A stretch of DNA of 43,427 nt from Lachnospiraceae bacterium NK4A179 (GCA_000421045.1 ATWC01000029.1:1-43427), one strand, 5' to 3'; counted from the stretch's first letter, positions 23,724 through 32,590 are shown. Program-made: numbers and translations. Notes: generated by a model not told the origin, from the letters alone.

Positions 23724-24884
23724 CTACAAAAGATTTGTGTATTTTATAAATTCCGACAGATCACACGAAAGCAGCGTGTGATACGGAAGCAGCTTTGTCG
23801 TATCTCCGAATGCTCTGTAAAGAAATACAGCAAAATAAAGCATGGCCGCTGCATAAACGGCAGTCTTCACAGCCTTTAAATTTATATTCTTCTCTTTTAA
23901 CAGCATCGGTATCAGCATCACCTGCGTTGTTATCAGGTAGTAGCTGATGCGCGACGAAAAAGGTGTGAATGAAAAACAGGTGCATAAAACGAGGGCCGCA
24001 ATGTTCATCTGTATATATACGGAAACCTCATCGTGCAGCATGAAGCCTTTTTTCACATCATCCTTAGCGCCTGACTTTTTAATATTCTCACGCTTCCACA
24101 ATAATGCTGCAGCCGCAAGACCTAAGGTAAACACTATCCTTGCTATATTCACTAAGCTTATCCCTCCGCCTTCTGCCACGAGTTCAGGCTCATTTACATA
24201 TGACGGATAAAGCTTTATGAACAGATCCATATACTGCGCTCTGAATATCAGTCCGCTTATGCCAAGCGCACCCAGCGCGATATAGTAAAACTTATTCCAT
24301 CTGATCATGCACACCGGATACATCACGAGCACCAAAAGCGCTGTCTTATGAAAAAGCGCAGCTATCAGGATAAGCACAAGCGCGCGTATATAGCACTTCT
24401 TCATTCCATACATGAGCGCCGTGATACAAAACGCAAGCGCCATATAATAGCGCATGGTATTCATGCTCCTGAAATACAGTCCAAACAACATAAAGAGAAC
24501 AAAGGACTGAAAGAACGGAGCTTCGGACATATATAATGCCTTCACAAAAAACAAAACAGTAAAGAAAGCAAATATCGCAAAGAGCACCGGGAACCATTCT
24601 CCCGCAAGGAAACCATATACTGCTTTTGAAAGAGCATTGAAGCCCCATTCCGTCACAACATAGTTTCCGACATTCGCATCATGGAAATGATCTATGTATG
24701 TCTGGTAATCATTCCCGGTATTTATCCTGAGTGCAGCGGGCAGGAACAATTCCAGAACAAGCATCGCAAGCAGCGGCCTGTCTGTATATATGCTGTTCTT
24801 CTCCCTCTTCACAAAAAAAGCTGTTGCCGAAGTTACGACAGCTATAAAAATATAAAATATTATCCCTGCCGCATTAAGAGCCAT
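23724..24884 (-). CDS. EpsG-family polysaccharide polymerase
   Basis: 386 residues, about ten predicted membrane segments. The motif PAALRINTGNDYQTYIDHFHD (Gly-x-D-Y-x-x-Y) and, in the middle, FFQSFVLFMLFGLYFRSMNTMRYYMALAFCITALMYGMKKCYIRALVLILIAALFHKTALLVL, with R-x-x-x-A and H-x-T/S, are hallmarks of the EpsG family, the Wzy-like polymerases of Bacillota exopolysaccharides. It probably joins repeat units on the outer face of the membrane. It overlaps the preceding gene's end by 11 bases. No dedicated flippase (Wzx) is present in the window. Confidence 0.82.
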   Translation of the reverse strand: MALNAAGIIFYIFIAVVTSATAFFVKREKNSIYTDRPLLAMLVLELFLPAALRINTGNDYQTYIDHFHDANVGNYVVTEWGFNALSKAVYGFLAGEWFPVLFAIFAFFTVLFFVKALYMSEAPFFQSFVLFMLFGLYFRSMNTMRYYMALAFCITALMYGMKKCYIRALVLILIAALFHKTALLVLVMYPVCMIRWNKFYYIALGALGISGLIFRAQYMDLFIKLYPSYVNEPELVAEGGGISLVNIARIVFTLGLAAAALLWKRENIKKSGAKDDVKKGFMLHDEVSVYIQMNIAALVLCTCFSFTPFSSRISYYLITTQVMLIPMLLKEKNINLKAVKTAVYAAAMLYFAVFLYRAFGDTTKLLPYHTLLSCDLSEFIKYTNLL

Positions 24885-25680
24885 TTTTGCTTAGCTTCTT
24901 TCCTTCCTCTATGCCGGCCTTCATAAGCCTGAGTGCATCCGCAGGCTTTATATCCCTGCACATCTTTTTCTTCTTTGCAAATATAAAGCGCCTTGCCCAT
25001 ATACCTGCCATTTTTCCATACAGGAAATGATAAAGAACGCCCCTGTCCTTAAAAAACTTTTCATCATAACCGTGAAACCAGGTAGAAGGTCTTTCGATCT
25101 CTGTGCCTATCTTCACGGGAACAGCCATGATCTTAAGTCCTGCCTTAACACAGTCCATGTAAAACAGACTGTCCTCACCGTTTGAATAAGGCGCACCTCC
25201 TCCAAATAAAAGAGAAAATCTAACTCCCTCTGCTGCCAGCTTCTCACGTCTTGCCGCTGCCGCATATGCGGGATACCTTCCAAGCGACCATCTGTGAACC
25301 CTGCATTCTTTTTCAATATGGTATGTCCGTCTTCCCTCATTCACATCCACATTGAACATGATGATATCTGCATCCGGATGTTCATCAAAAGCTTTCAGTA
25401 TGCTGTCTGCATACCCCTTCTCATAAACTATATCCTCATCGGAAAACAGGACTATATCAGCCGAAGCTTTATCCAGCGCAAGATTTCTTGACCTGCCTAT
25501 ACCGCGTTCGTTACGTTCATACACATGCACGCTGCATCCGTTTTCAAGTTCAAATGAGGACACTGCATCCCTGTCGGTCTGATCGACTACGACAGCATCA
25601 CACTCAAGCCCCATGCCTGAAACAAGCTTTGCAGCGTCCTTATTCAGGGCGCTTATGAGTACTTCAAGGCTCTGCTTCAT
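24874..25680 (-). CDS. GT-A glycosyltransferase (GT2-like)
   Basis: 268 residues from the ATG at 25680 (ATGA overlap with the upstream stop; an upstream GTG adds four codons). The fold is GT-A: SLEVLISALNKDAAKLV, AVVVDQTDR, ERNERGIGRSRNLALDKASADIVLFSDEDIVYEKGYAD with D-E-D as the metal motif. Then GGGAPYSNGEDSLFYMDCVKAGLKIMAVPVKIG, a C-terminal acceptor region. The basic tail (RRFIFAKKKKMCRD) may lie on the membrane. Part of the exopolysaccharide operon; substrate unknown. Confidence 0.8.
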   Translation of the reverse strand: MKQSLEVLISALNKDAAKLVSGMGLECDAVVVDQTDRDAVSSFELENGCSVHVYERNERGIGRSRNLALDKASADIVLFSDEDIVYEKGYADSILKAFDEHPDADIIMFNVDVNEGRRTYHIEKECRVHRWSLGRYPAYAAAARREKLAAEGVRFSLLFGGGAPYSNGEDSLFYMDCVKAGLKIMAVPVKIGTEIERPSTWFHGYDEKFFKDRGVLYHFLYGKMAGIWARRFIFAKKKKMCRDIKPADALRLMKAGIEEGKKLSKNGS

Positions 25681-26627
25681 CTGTAATACCACTTCAGGAA
25701 TTTTTCATCCGCATCATAGATAAATGCAGCCTTTATATTCTTTCCTGAAACCTTTATTTCTTTTGCCGCAGTATAAAGTGCTGCCGCACTCATGCCGTAA
25801 GGAACCAGAAGGAGCACATCTTCACCGTCCGAGGACAGGTCTTTAATATGCGAAGGGATATCTGTTTCCTTTCCATCTTTATCCAGGCATACAGCCTTTG
25901 CACCATGCACAGATGCTTCTGATACAGTCCTGAATCTTTCACCGCTTTTTAAAAAATATCCGGCGCAAAGAATGCCACTCTCTTTAAGTCCGATATCCAT
26001 ATCCTTATCCGTATAGACATGATCGTCGGCAGCATACAGATACATCAGTATCAGCACCGCAAATACCGCACCAATGACTGCACCTGCAAGAGCCCATCTT
26101 AAGTAATACGGTTCAGGTCTCAATACGTAAGGATCATTTTCATCCCATACTGTTATCGAACCAAATCCATCAGTATCTTCTGCAAATGCCGCAAGAGCCT
26201 CACCCATAGCTTTCTGGATAAGTGCTGCCCTGTCCTTATTCCTGTCATCCACATAAAGCTTGATGATCCTTATATCAGACATTACCGGCATCAAGGTCTC
26301 AGCAGCTATCTCTTCTTTTGATACTCCGCATATCTTAGCTGCCTTACCCGCGATCACGTCACTGTCCATCACATCATTCCATGTGTAATCATTGTAATAA
26401 TGGACCGTATCGGCAGAAGCAGATTCAAAATCTATGCTGTACATAGTTTCCGACCTGTAGATATCCTCACCGTGGAAGATCTGCATCCTTGAAAGATCGA
26501 GAAGCAAAAAGAGCAGGGCTCCCACAAGAGCTCCGCAGAAAAGTCCGCCTGCAAAACGCATCCCGAAGAGTGCCATATATCTTTTCAGACAGAAGGGTCT
26601 GATCTCAGCCGTCTTGATCTCAGCCAT
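25677..26627 (-). CDS. Wzz-like polysaccharide co-polymerase (no kinase domain)
   Basis: 316 residues. Two membrane segments: about 20-46 (MALFGMRFAGGLFCGALVGALLFLLL) and about 175-200 (WALAGAVIGAVFAVLILMYLYA), enclosing an extracytoplasmic helical domain of about 125 residues. This is the plan of Wzz/CapA-like chain-length regulators. The C-terminal about 115 residues are a cytoplasmic alpha/beta domain without Walker motifs. It lies directly after the priming transferase (8-base overlap) and before the polymerase-linked genes. No Tyr-rich tail or BY-kinase is in the window, unlike B. subtilis epsA-epsB. Family assignment is from topology and context. Confidence 0.7.
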   Translation of the reverse strand: MAEIKTAEIRPFCLKRYMALFGMRFAGGLFCGALVGALLFLLLDLSRMQIFHGEDIYRSETMYSIDFESASADTVHYYNDYTWNDVMDSDVIAGKAAKICGVSKEEIAAETLMPVMSDIRIIKLYVDDRNKDRAALIQKAMGEALAAFAEDTDGFGSITVWDENDPYVLRPEPYYLRWALAGAVIGAVFAVLILMYLYAADDHVYTDKDMDIGLKESGILCAGYFLKSGERFRTVSEASVHGAKAVCLDKDGKETDIPSHIKDLSSDGEDVLLLVPYGMSAAALYTAAKEIKVSGKNIKAAFIYDADEKFLKWYYR

Positions 26628-28008
26628 CTTTCCCCTCCTTCTTCATTGCAGTCACACTACCCTCTTCGATACCCTCAGTAGCATCCGGGCTTACAAGCAC
26701 CTTAAGCGTAAGAAGCATGAGCTTCAGATCCAGCCATACCGTATAGTTCTCGATATAGGTCAGATCAAGCTTCAGCTTGTCATAAGGCGTAGTATTATAT
26801 TTTCCATAGACCTGCGCGTACCCTGCCAGTCCGGCCTTAACCTTTGTGCGGAACACGAACTCAGGCATGCTCTCGGTATACTTGGCTATTATCTCGGGTC
26901 TTTCCGGACGCGGTCCTATAAAGGACATTTCACCTTTAAGAATATTGAACAGCTGAGGCAGCTCATCTATCCTTACAGCTCTTATAAATCGTCCGATGGG
27001 TGTGATCCTGTCATCCTTTTTGGATGCAAGCCTTGCCACTCCGTCTTTTTCGGCATCAACCCTCATGCTGCGGAATTTGAGTATCTTAAATTCTTTTCCG
27101 CCCATGGTGCAGCGCGTCTGCTTGTAGAGCACGGGACCTCCGTCTCCGAGCTTTATAAGTATCGCGGTGATGAGCATTATCGGAGAAGTGATCAATATGA
27201 GAAGGAACGAGCAGATAAGATCTATCATGCGCTTTGCGGCCCTCTGTTCCACCGTGAGCGCATACTCGCGTATAAGATATATCGGTGTGTCAAATATATG
27301 CATTTCCTCAGTTCCCTTAACAAGAACATCAGAGATCTTGGGCATCAGATAAACTCTTATCGAACGTCCATAGCAATACTTGATCAGTTCATTTCTTTGA
27401 TCTGTAGGAACATCCCATATGATAAGTCCGTCATAACGGTTTTCTATCTCATCCGTAACAGCCTTCACACCTTCTGATATCTTCATAGTGCGGCATATTT
27501 TATACTTATCCGGTCTGCTCTCAAACTTCCGGATTATCTCATCATCCGGTCTGTCTCCGGAAACAAGGAGCAGATCACGCGGCGGGAAAAGGCCCAGATA
27601 GATCAGATGACTGATTGCAGTCCAGACCGCGATCCATAAAAGCTGACCTCCGACCAGTCCGCCTATAGGTCCCACATAAAGGATCAGTTTGGTATACATC
27701 AGTGAAAGTATGGAATAGGCAAGAAGATCCGTGCCCAATGTAGAGATCGCCTGTGAAAGGAATACATCAAGAGGTTTCATATATCCTATCCTCAGTCCAC
27801 CGTACATACGTGATACAAGTATCAGCATAACAGCATATATCGCAATGAGGAGGATATCACCCTTTATCCAGAACTGAAGCTGTTTGGCTACCATCATCGG
27901 TTTATAATACTTAAACCATATAAAAGCAAAACCTGCCACCTGCGCAGTAAGTCCGAGCAGTGCCAGAAATAATCTTATTATTCTTCTTGAAGTTTCTAAT
28001 TTACGCAT
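26620..28008 (-). CDS. Polyprenyl-phosphate sugar-1-phosphate transferase (priming enzyme)
   Basis: 462 residues. About four to five N-terminal membrane segments and a central nucleotide-binding-like domain (GLIIWDVPTDQRNELIKY). Then the conserved C-terminal catalytic domain: KRMIDLICSFLLILITSPIMLITAIL, FKILKFRSMRVDAEKDG, RIDELPQLFNILKGEMSFIGPRPERPE, characteristic of WbaP/WcaJ-type enzymes that transfer a sugar-1-phosphate to undecaprenyl phosphate. It starts the repeat unit. The ATG has no clear Shine-Dalgarno sequence, and a TATAAT -10 lies 11 bases upstream, so it may be transcribed from an internal promoter with a very short leader. Confidence 0.92.
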   Translation of the reverse strand: MRKLETSRRIIRLFLALLGLTAQVAGFAFIWFKYYKPMMVAKQLQFWIKGDILLIAIYAVMLILVSRMYGGLRIGYMKPLDVFLSQAISTLGTDLLAYSILSLMYTKLILYVGPIGGLVGGQLLWIAVWTAISHLIYLGLFPPRDLLLVSGDRPDDEIIRKFESRPDKYKICRTMKISEGVKAVTDEIENRYDGLIIWDVPTDQRNELIKYCYGRSIRVYLMPKISDVLVKGTEEMHIFDTPIYLIREYALTVEQRAAKRMIDLICSFLLILITSPIMLITAILIKLGDGGPVLYKQTRCTMGGKEFKILKFRSMRVDAEKDGVARLASKKDDRITPIGRFIRAVRIDELPQLFNILKGEMSFIGPRPERPEIIAKYTESMPEFVFRTKVKAGLAGYAQVYGKYNTTPYDKLKLDLTYIENYTVWLDLKLMLLTLKVLVSPDATEGIEEGSVTAMKKEGKDG

Positions 28009-28019
28009 TACGGTAAACT

Positions 28020-28028
28020 ATTATATCA
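28020..28028 (-). promoter_or_regulatory. Candidate internal promoter before priming transferase
   Basis: TGATATAAT (extended TG plus perfect TATAAT at 28020-28025) overlaps the end of the upstream GT2 gene. The -35 region is weak. The predicted leader is under ten bases. Confidence 0.35.
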
Positions 28029-28775
28029 TATACGTCTTATGGCTGCACGAAAGCCCCATCCGATGAAACAGATTATACTTTTGAACAGCGAAAGCTTCGC
28101 ATGCTTTCTGTAAAGCATCCATATACGTCTGAGCGCTTCAGCCTTATTTGAAGACAGGCTCTTCTTCGGCCTTCTGTATAATGTCAGGTTCTCATCAAGC
28201 CCGTAAGCCTTATATCCTGCACCAAGTATATTCCACCAGCATGCAGTATCCTCACTTTTAATGTAAGGCATTTTTATAAGTTCCCTATCGATCTTTTCCA
28301 GATCAAACATGACAGTCGAGGTGAAGATGACCGTCCTTGTATAAGCCCTTTCAAGATCGAGCCATCCCGGAGCATGCACTATCTTACCGGTCCCGACACA
28401 TTCGGCATCCGCAAACTCATATGACGTAAAAGAAAATGCCGCATCCTTCTCTTTCATAAATGCTAACTGCTTCTCAAGCTTGTCAGGCATCCATATATCA
28501 TCAGCATCTATATAGCACAGGTACCTGCCCTTTGCCGCAGCTATGCCAAGATTCCTGGCGGCAGCAGCTCCATGCTTCCCGTGATTGATTATCACCCTGA
28601 TGCGTTCATCCTTTTTAGCCAGCACATTCATGACAGACAAAGTGTCATCCGTCGAAGCATCTTCGATAAGGAGCAGTTCAAAATCAGTACAGCTCTGATC
28701 CAAAACACTCTTAACCGTTGTTTCTATGTAGTTTTTGGCATTGTGCACCGGCACAATGATACTGATATCAGCCAA
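28026..28775 (-). CDS. GT2-family glycosyltransferase
   Basis: 249 residues. ADISIIVPVHNAKNYIETTVKSVLDQSCTDFELLLIEDASTDDT, then HGAAAARNLGIAAAKGRYLCYIDADDIWMPDKLEKQ, with D-A-D-D as metal site, are classic GT2 features. The C-terminal part (LSLFKSIICFIGWGFRAAIRRI) is short and hydrophobic-basic, likely membrane-associated. The start codon is TTG with GGGAG seven bases before it and overlaps the previous stop by 8 bases. Similar in length to Wzx-linked EPS transferases. Confidence 0.85.
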   Translation of the reverse strand: MADISIIVPVHNAKNYIETTVKSVLDQSCTDFELLLIEDASTDDTLSVMNVLAKKDERIRVIINHGKHGAAAARNLGIAAAKGRYLCYIDADDIWMPDKLEKQLAFMKEKDAAFSFTSYEFADAECVGTGKIVHAPGWLDLERAYTRTVIFTSTVMFDLEKIDRELIKMPYIKSEDTACWWNILGAGYKAYGLDENLTLYRRPKKSLSSNKAEALRRIWMLYRKHAKLSLFKSIICFIGWGFRAAIRRI

Positions 28776-29256
28776 AACTTTCTCCCAGATATTCCATTAT
28801 CCCATAACTGTCATTTCCAAGCGCCCTTGAAAAAGCTGCTCCGTCAAACCCGGATGCACCGGCAAGCATGAGCAGCGCAGAAAAGGCCGCAAACAATATC
28901 AGCTGACTTTTTCTGTTATTAACATTCATGAATGCGGATGCCGCTACACATAATATCAACGGTGTATACGGCATAAGCCACAGGTATACCGGCATGTAAT
29001 CCTTAAGCATCATTCCCGCAGGGCTCACAAGCAACGCAGAAAGCACCATCGCAAAAAGAAAGATATATTCATAAGTCTGTCTGTTCTTTAAAGACCGCTC
29101 ATCGGTCCTTTCAAACTCTCCTTCATATGAGCTGTTCCATAACGAGATAAGACCGGCAAGAAAAAGCCCCGAAAAACCCGCTGACGGTCCGGCCTCTTCA
29201 AAACTCAGTCTGATATCTTCCAATATTCCGGATATATAGGTCAATACTTCTCTCAT
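28768..29256 (-). CDS. Small integral membrane protein, possible C-terminal half of a split protein
   Basis: 162 residues from the ATG at 29256 (GGAGG upstream, ATGA overlap with the preceding gene). About four hydrophobic segments: SGLFLAGLISLW, YIFLFAMVLSALLVSPAG, VYLWLMPYTPLILCVAASAFM, LILFAAFSALLMLAGASG. The 28-29 kb pair of membrane proteins looks like two halves of one larger envelope protein: the upstream gene ends in a membrane helix and this one continues with MPVYLWLMPYTP. Function unknown; role in the exopolysaccharide pathway by context only. Confidence 0.6.
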   Translation of the reverse strand: MREVLTYISGILEDIRLSFEEAGPSAGFSGLFLAGLISLWNSSYEGEFERTDERSLKNRQTYEYIFLFAMVLSALLVSPAGMMLKDYMPVYLWLMPYTPLILCVAASAFMNVNNRKSQLILFAAFSALLMLAGASGFDGAAFSRALGNDSYGIMEYLGESFG

Positions 29257-30176
29257 GCACGCCTCCATTTCTGTTTGAGCGTGGCAAACAGGTATACTGC
29301 TATGCAGATGAACAGGACAAGAAGAGGCGCGATAAGTCCCTCAGGGCCTCGTGTAAACACGGATGCCGTAAGGATAAGCGCAATATAGACAAATCTTCTG
29401 CCGTCTTTATTCCTTGTCCACTCCATGAACACGCATGCGGTTAACGGCGCAAGCACAACATATATCAGATTTTCCGGCAGATACCCCTTAAACAGCACTG
29501 AGAAAAATGCACCTTTTCCCGCAAGTGATCCGCAGATATTAAGCAGTCCCACAAATGAAAGCACCATGCCCGAAGCATTTGCATTATCAGCGCAGATGAG
29601 TTTTATCCATCTGAAACATACCAGGTATTCAAGCATAAGCATGAAAACCGGAAGCGCTATACCAAGCACTGCCTTTTCGTTTCCACCCGAAACATATGCC
29701 AGGTATGAAGCGAATACAGCATAGCCCGAAACGCCCTCGGTAACAGGCCGGATCACTGCATCAACTGAAGTTCCCGATGCTCTTATCACTTCCTCATAGA
29801 AAGCATCATTCTCAAGGACACAACCGTTGATCATCATAAACACAAGCTGCAGGACAAAAAGTACTATTGCCGCAATATAACTTCTGTCAAAATTGATATC
29901 GGAATGCCAGTGCTTAAGGTGTCTTCTGTTATAAAAAGCCATAAATGCAAGCACGGTCACAAGTATCAGAAAACAAGAGTAAAACATTATAAGTATCTTC
30001 ATTGAGAAGCCGGTCAGACCGCAGATGCAGTAAAGCACTTCCCACAAAAGAAAAAGGGAAAACATGCCGAAAAGGCACGCTTCCCCCGTATCCGGCATGC
30101 TGTCTTTTTTCCCGCAGACTGTCACGCCCGCGAGAAAACCTGTTATCAAAAGAAACAGCGGCAGAATCAGAGCCAT
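29253..30176 (-). CDS. Integral membrane protein (DUF6077-like), exopolysaccharide operon
   Basis: 307 residues from the ATG at 30176. About seven to eight membrane segments, with the soluble-looking motif ENDAFYEEVIRASGTSVDAVIRPVTEGVSGYAVFASYLAYVSGG in the middle. Resembles DUF6077 membrane proteins found with glycan clusters in Lachnospiraceae, as I remember that family; those are usually longer, and the next gene may supply the missing part. It starts a few bases after the fcl stop (TGATAATG). A flippase-like or polymer-handling role is possible but unsupported. Confidence 0.5.
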   Translation of the reverse strand: MALILPLFLLITGFLAGVTVCGKKDSMPDTGEACLFGMFSLFLLWEVLYCICGLTGFSMKILIMFYSCFLILVTVLAFMAFYNRRHLKHWHSDINFDRSYIAAIVLFVLQLVFMMINGCVLENDAFYEEVIRASGTSVDAVIRPVTEGVSGYAVFASYLAYVSGGNEKAVLGIALPVFMLMLEYLVCFRWIKLICADNANASGMVLSFVGLLNICGSLAGKGAFFSVLFKGYLPENLIYVVLAPLTACVFMEWTRNKDGRRFVYIALILTASVFTRGPEGLIAPLLVLFICIAVYLFATLKQKWRRA

Positions 30177-30178
30177 TA

Positions 30179-31129
30179 TCACATTCCCCTTGCCTGTGAA
30201 ACGTTTTCCTTAAACCATTCGTATGCAAGCTTAATGCCTTCAGGAAGATCCACTTTGGCCTTGAAGCCAAGTGAATTAAGTTTGCTAACATCGCAGAGTT
30301 TTCTGGGAGTTCCATCCGGCATATCCTTATTCCATATGATCTCGCCCTCGAAACCAACAGTCTGCTTTACAAGCTCAGCAAGTTCCTTTATTGTAACTTC
30401 CTTGCCTGTACCGATATTTACATGTTCCTCACCATCATAGTTTTCAAGAAGGAATACGCATGCATCAGCCATATCATCAACATAAAGGAATTCACGAAGC
30501 GGTGTTCCTGTTCCCCAGAGTTCCACCGAAGGAGCTCCGTTTAATTTGGCTTCATGGAACTTTCTTATCATTGCAGGAAGAACATGGCTTCCCTGAAGTT
30601 CATAATTATCATAAGGTCCGTAAAGATTTGTGGGCATGCAGCTTATGAAATTGTCACCGTACTGACGCTTGAAATATCTGCACATAAGAAGACCGGAGAT
30701 CTTTGCAATTGCATAACCCTCGTTTGTCGGCTCAAGAAGTCCTGTGAGAAGTGCATTCTCGGGAATGGGCTGAGGTGCCATCTTAGGATAAATGCAGCTG
30801 CTGCCAAGGAAAAGAAGCTTCTTAACCTTGAAATCATGACAATCCTTGATGACATTGCACTGTATCTGCATATTCTCATATGCAAAATCAGCGGGCGCCT
30901 GGTTATTGGCATTGATGCCGCCCACTTTCGCAGCCGCAAGGACAACAACATCAGGTCTTTCTTTCTCAAAAAATTCTCTGACCTGCGCCTGATCCTTGAG
31001 ATCAAGCTCCTTATGAGTACGGCCTATGATATTGTTATACCCCTGTCTCTTAAGTGATCTGACTATAGCGCTTCCTACCAGTCCTCTGTGACCTGCGACA
31101 TAAATCTTGTCATTCTTATCAATCTGCAT
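30179..31129 (-). CDS. fcl: GDP-L-fucose synthase
   Basis: 316 residues from the ATG at 31129, which follows GGAG; an upstream in-frame start adds 16 residues without a site. Extended SDR fold: [17 protein letters not shown] (NADP-binding G-x-x-G-x-x-G), [18 protein letters not shown], catalytic YAIAK, and [29 protein letters not shown], specific to GDP-4-keto-6-deoxymannose epimerase/reductase. It makes GDP-L-fucose from the product of GDP-mannose dehydratase (Gmd). No gmd is in the window. First gene of the exopolysaccharide operon, so fucose is a likely component. Confidence 0.95.
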   Translation of the reverse strand: MQIDKNDKIYVAGHRGLVGSAIVRSLKRQGYNNIIGRTHKELDLKDQAQVREFFEKERPDVVVLAAAKVGGINANNQAPADFAYENMQIQCNVIKDCHDFKVKKLLFLGSSCIYPKMAPQPIPENALLTGLLEPTNEGYAIAKISGLLMCRYFKRQYGDNFISCMPTNLYGPYDNYELQGSHVLPAMIRKFHEAKLNGAPSVELWGTGTPLREFLYVDDMADACVFLLENYDGEEHVNIGTGKEVTIKELAELVKQTVGFEGEIIWNKDMPDGTPRKLCDVSKLNSLGFKAKVDLPEGIKLAYEWFKENVSQARGM

Positions 31130-31153
31130 CTTTGCGATCTCCTTTATTATTTC

Positions 31154-31182
31154 TTGTATTTTCTCCCTGTAAATCATATAAT
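31154..31182 (+). promoter_or_regulatory. Sigma-A promoter of divergent PAP2-family gene
   Basis: TTGTAT (31154-31159), 17 bases, TATAAT (31177-31182), start near 31189. It lies in the upstream region of the minus-strand fcl gene, for which no equally good promoter was found. Confidence 0.65.
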
Positions 31183-31232
31183 GAACAAGGCTTCAATGCC
31201 ATCCCATCATAAAAAAAGGATCAACATTTTAA

Positions 31233-31709
31233 ATGAATTATTTTTTTGAACTATTTCACAATGCTGCACTTATGTCTGCCATCTCAGGCTGGTTCGTCGC
31301 TCAGGTCGCAAAAACCATACTGCATACCTTAGTTAATAAAAAATTTGATGCGGAGCGCCTTGTCGGCACCGGCGGTATGCCCAGCTCACATTCAGCTACA
31401 GTATGCGGACTCGTTACCGGCGTTGCTCTCACCGAAGGCATCCCCAGTACTGAGTTTGCTATTTCCGTAGCCCTTGCCATGATCGTTATGTACGATGCGC
31501 TCGGCGTAAGACGTCAGGCCGGCAAACAGGCCAAGGTACTGAATGAGATGATAAAGATCTTCTCAATAAACAATCCCAACAATCCCAACATCACACCTGA
31601 AGACCGACTCAAGGAGTTTGTCGGCCATACACCCATGCAGGTGTTCGTCGGAGCACTTGTCGGAATCGGTATGGGATTTGTTATGTGCAAACTTGTATTC
31701 GGAATTTAA
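31233..31709 (+). CDS. Divergent PAP2 family membrane protein (DUF212/YuiD)
   Basis: 158 residues, the only plus-strand gene. Motifs LVGTGGMPSSHSATVCGL and DALGVRRQAGKQAKVLN are the DUF212/YuiD signature, a divergent acid-phosphatase/PAP2-like family with several membrane segments. These proteins are proposed phosphatases but no substrate is established. Own promoter at 31154-31182. Its stop overlaps the rfbD stop tail to tail, with no terminator between them. Confidence 0.9.
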   Translation: MNYFFELFHNAALMSAISGWFVAQVAKTILHTLVNKKFDAERLVGTGGMPSSHSATVCGLVTGVALTEGIPSTEFAISVALAMIVMYDALGVRRQAGKQAKVLNEMIKIFSINNPNNPNITPEDRLKEFVGHTPMQVFVGALVGIGMGFVMCKLVFGI

Positions 31710-32563
31710 ACTCCGTTCTTTATATACTCTTCAATGGCATCATGCCAGTCGGCAAAACGTATATCCGTCCCCACTCTGAACATATAATTATCAAGAGCAG
31801 AATATGCGGGACGGTGTGCCGAATCCGGAAAACGTCTCTTGTATTCCTCTGAACTGATATGTTCCACCTCGGTTTTAACGCCGGCAAGTCTGAATATTTC
31901 CTCGGTGAAATCAGCCCAGCTGCAGATTCCTTCACAGGTTGCATGATAAAGACCATACTCGTCGGTAGGAATGAGCTTATGTATCGCCGAAGCCAGTTCC
32001 TTTGCGGATGTAGGATTGCCAAGCTGGTCATCAACCACACCGATCCTGTCATGCTTTTCGGAAAGAGCCAGCATAGTCCTTACAAAATTCTTGCCGTCTC
32101 CGTAAAGCCACGCTGTGCGGAGTATGAAAAATCTGTTTGAAAAATCCTTCACAAAATTCTCACCCGCAAGCTTAGTCCTGCCGTATGCACTTACAGGCGA
32201 AGGAGTATCTGTTTCCCTGTAAGGATGATCTCCATCCCCCGGAAAAACATAATCCGTTGATATATGCACAAGCTTTGCGCCTGCTTCAGATGCAGCAACC
32301 GCAAGGTTTCTGGGACCTATGGCATTGATCTTCATTGCCAGTTCCTCATTTGCCTCACATCCGTCTACGTTTGTATATGCTGCACAGTTTACGACTGCAT
32401 AAGGCTTTATCTCCTTAACATACTTTATCGTAGCCTGTGCATCTGTAATATCAAGTTCATCCACATCGGTCCCGATATACTCGAACGAGCTGTCTGAGGC
32501 AAGCTCTGCCTTCAGTGCGCGTCCCAGCTGACCGTTGCATCCTGTTACAATGATCTTTTCCAT
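31706..32563 (-). CDS. rfbD: dTDP-4-dehydrorhamnose reductase
   Basis: 285 residues. EKIIVTGCNGQLGRALKAEL (Rossmann G-x-x-G-x-x-G), NCAAYTNVDGCE, ISTDYVFPGDGDHPYRETDTPSPVSAYGRTKLAGE with catalytic Y-x-x-x-K, and FILRTAWLYGDGKNFV are the RmlD signature. It performs the last step of dTDP-L-rhamnose synthesis. RmlA, B and C are not in view. AGAGG lies before the ATG, after the leuA stop. A 15-base sequence identical to a palindrome arm in the fliD-fliS spacer fills the gap. Rhamnose may enter the exopolysaccharide or wall glycans. Confidence 0.93.
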   Translation of the reverse strand: MEKIIVTGCNGQLGRALKAELASDSSFEYIGTDVDELDITDAQATIKYVKEIKPYAVVNCAAYTNVDGCEANEELAMKINAIGPRNLAVAASEAGAKLVHISTDYVFPGDGDHPYRETDTPSPVSAYGRTKLAGENFVKDFSNRFFILRTAWLYGDGKNFVRTMLALSEKHDRIGVVDDQLGNPTSAKELASAIHKLIPTDEYGLYHATCEGICSWADFTEEIFRLAGVKTEVEHISSEEYKRRFPDSAHRPAYSALDNYMFRVGTDIRFADWHDAIEEYIKNGV

Positions 32564-32590
32564 TATTGGTCCTCTACATTTCTTTCAAAC

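Noticed and set aside
26614-27477. A 287-codon plus-strand open frame opposite the priming transferase
   Set aside because: No ribosome binding site or domain; it is antisense to a gene with clear conserved motifs.
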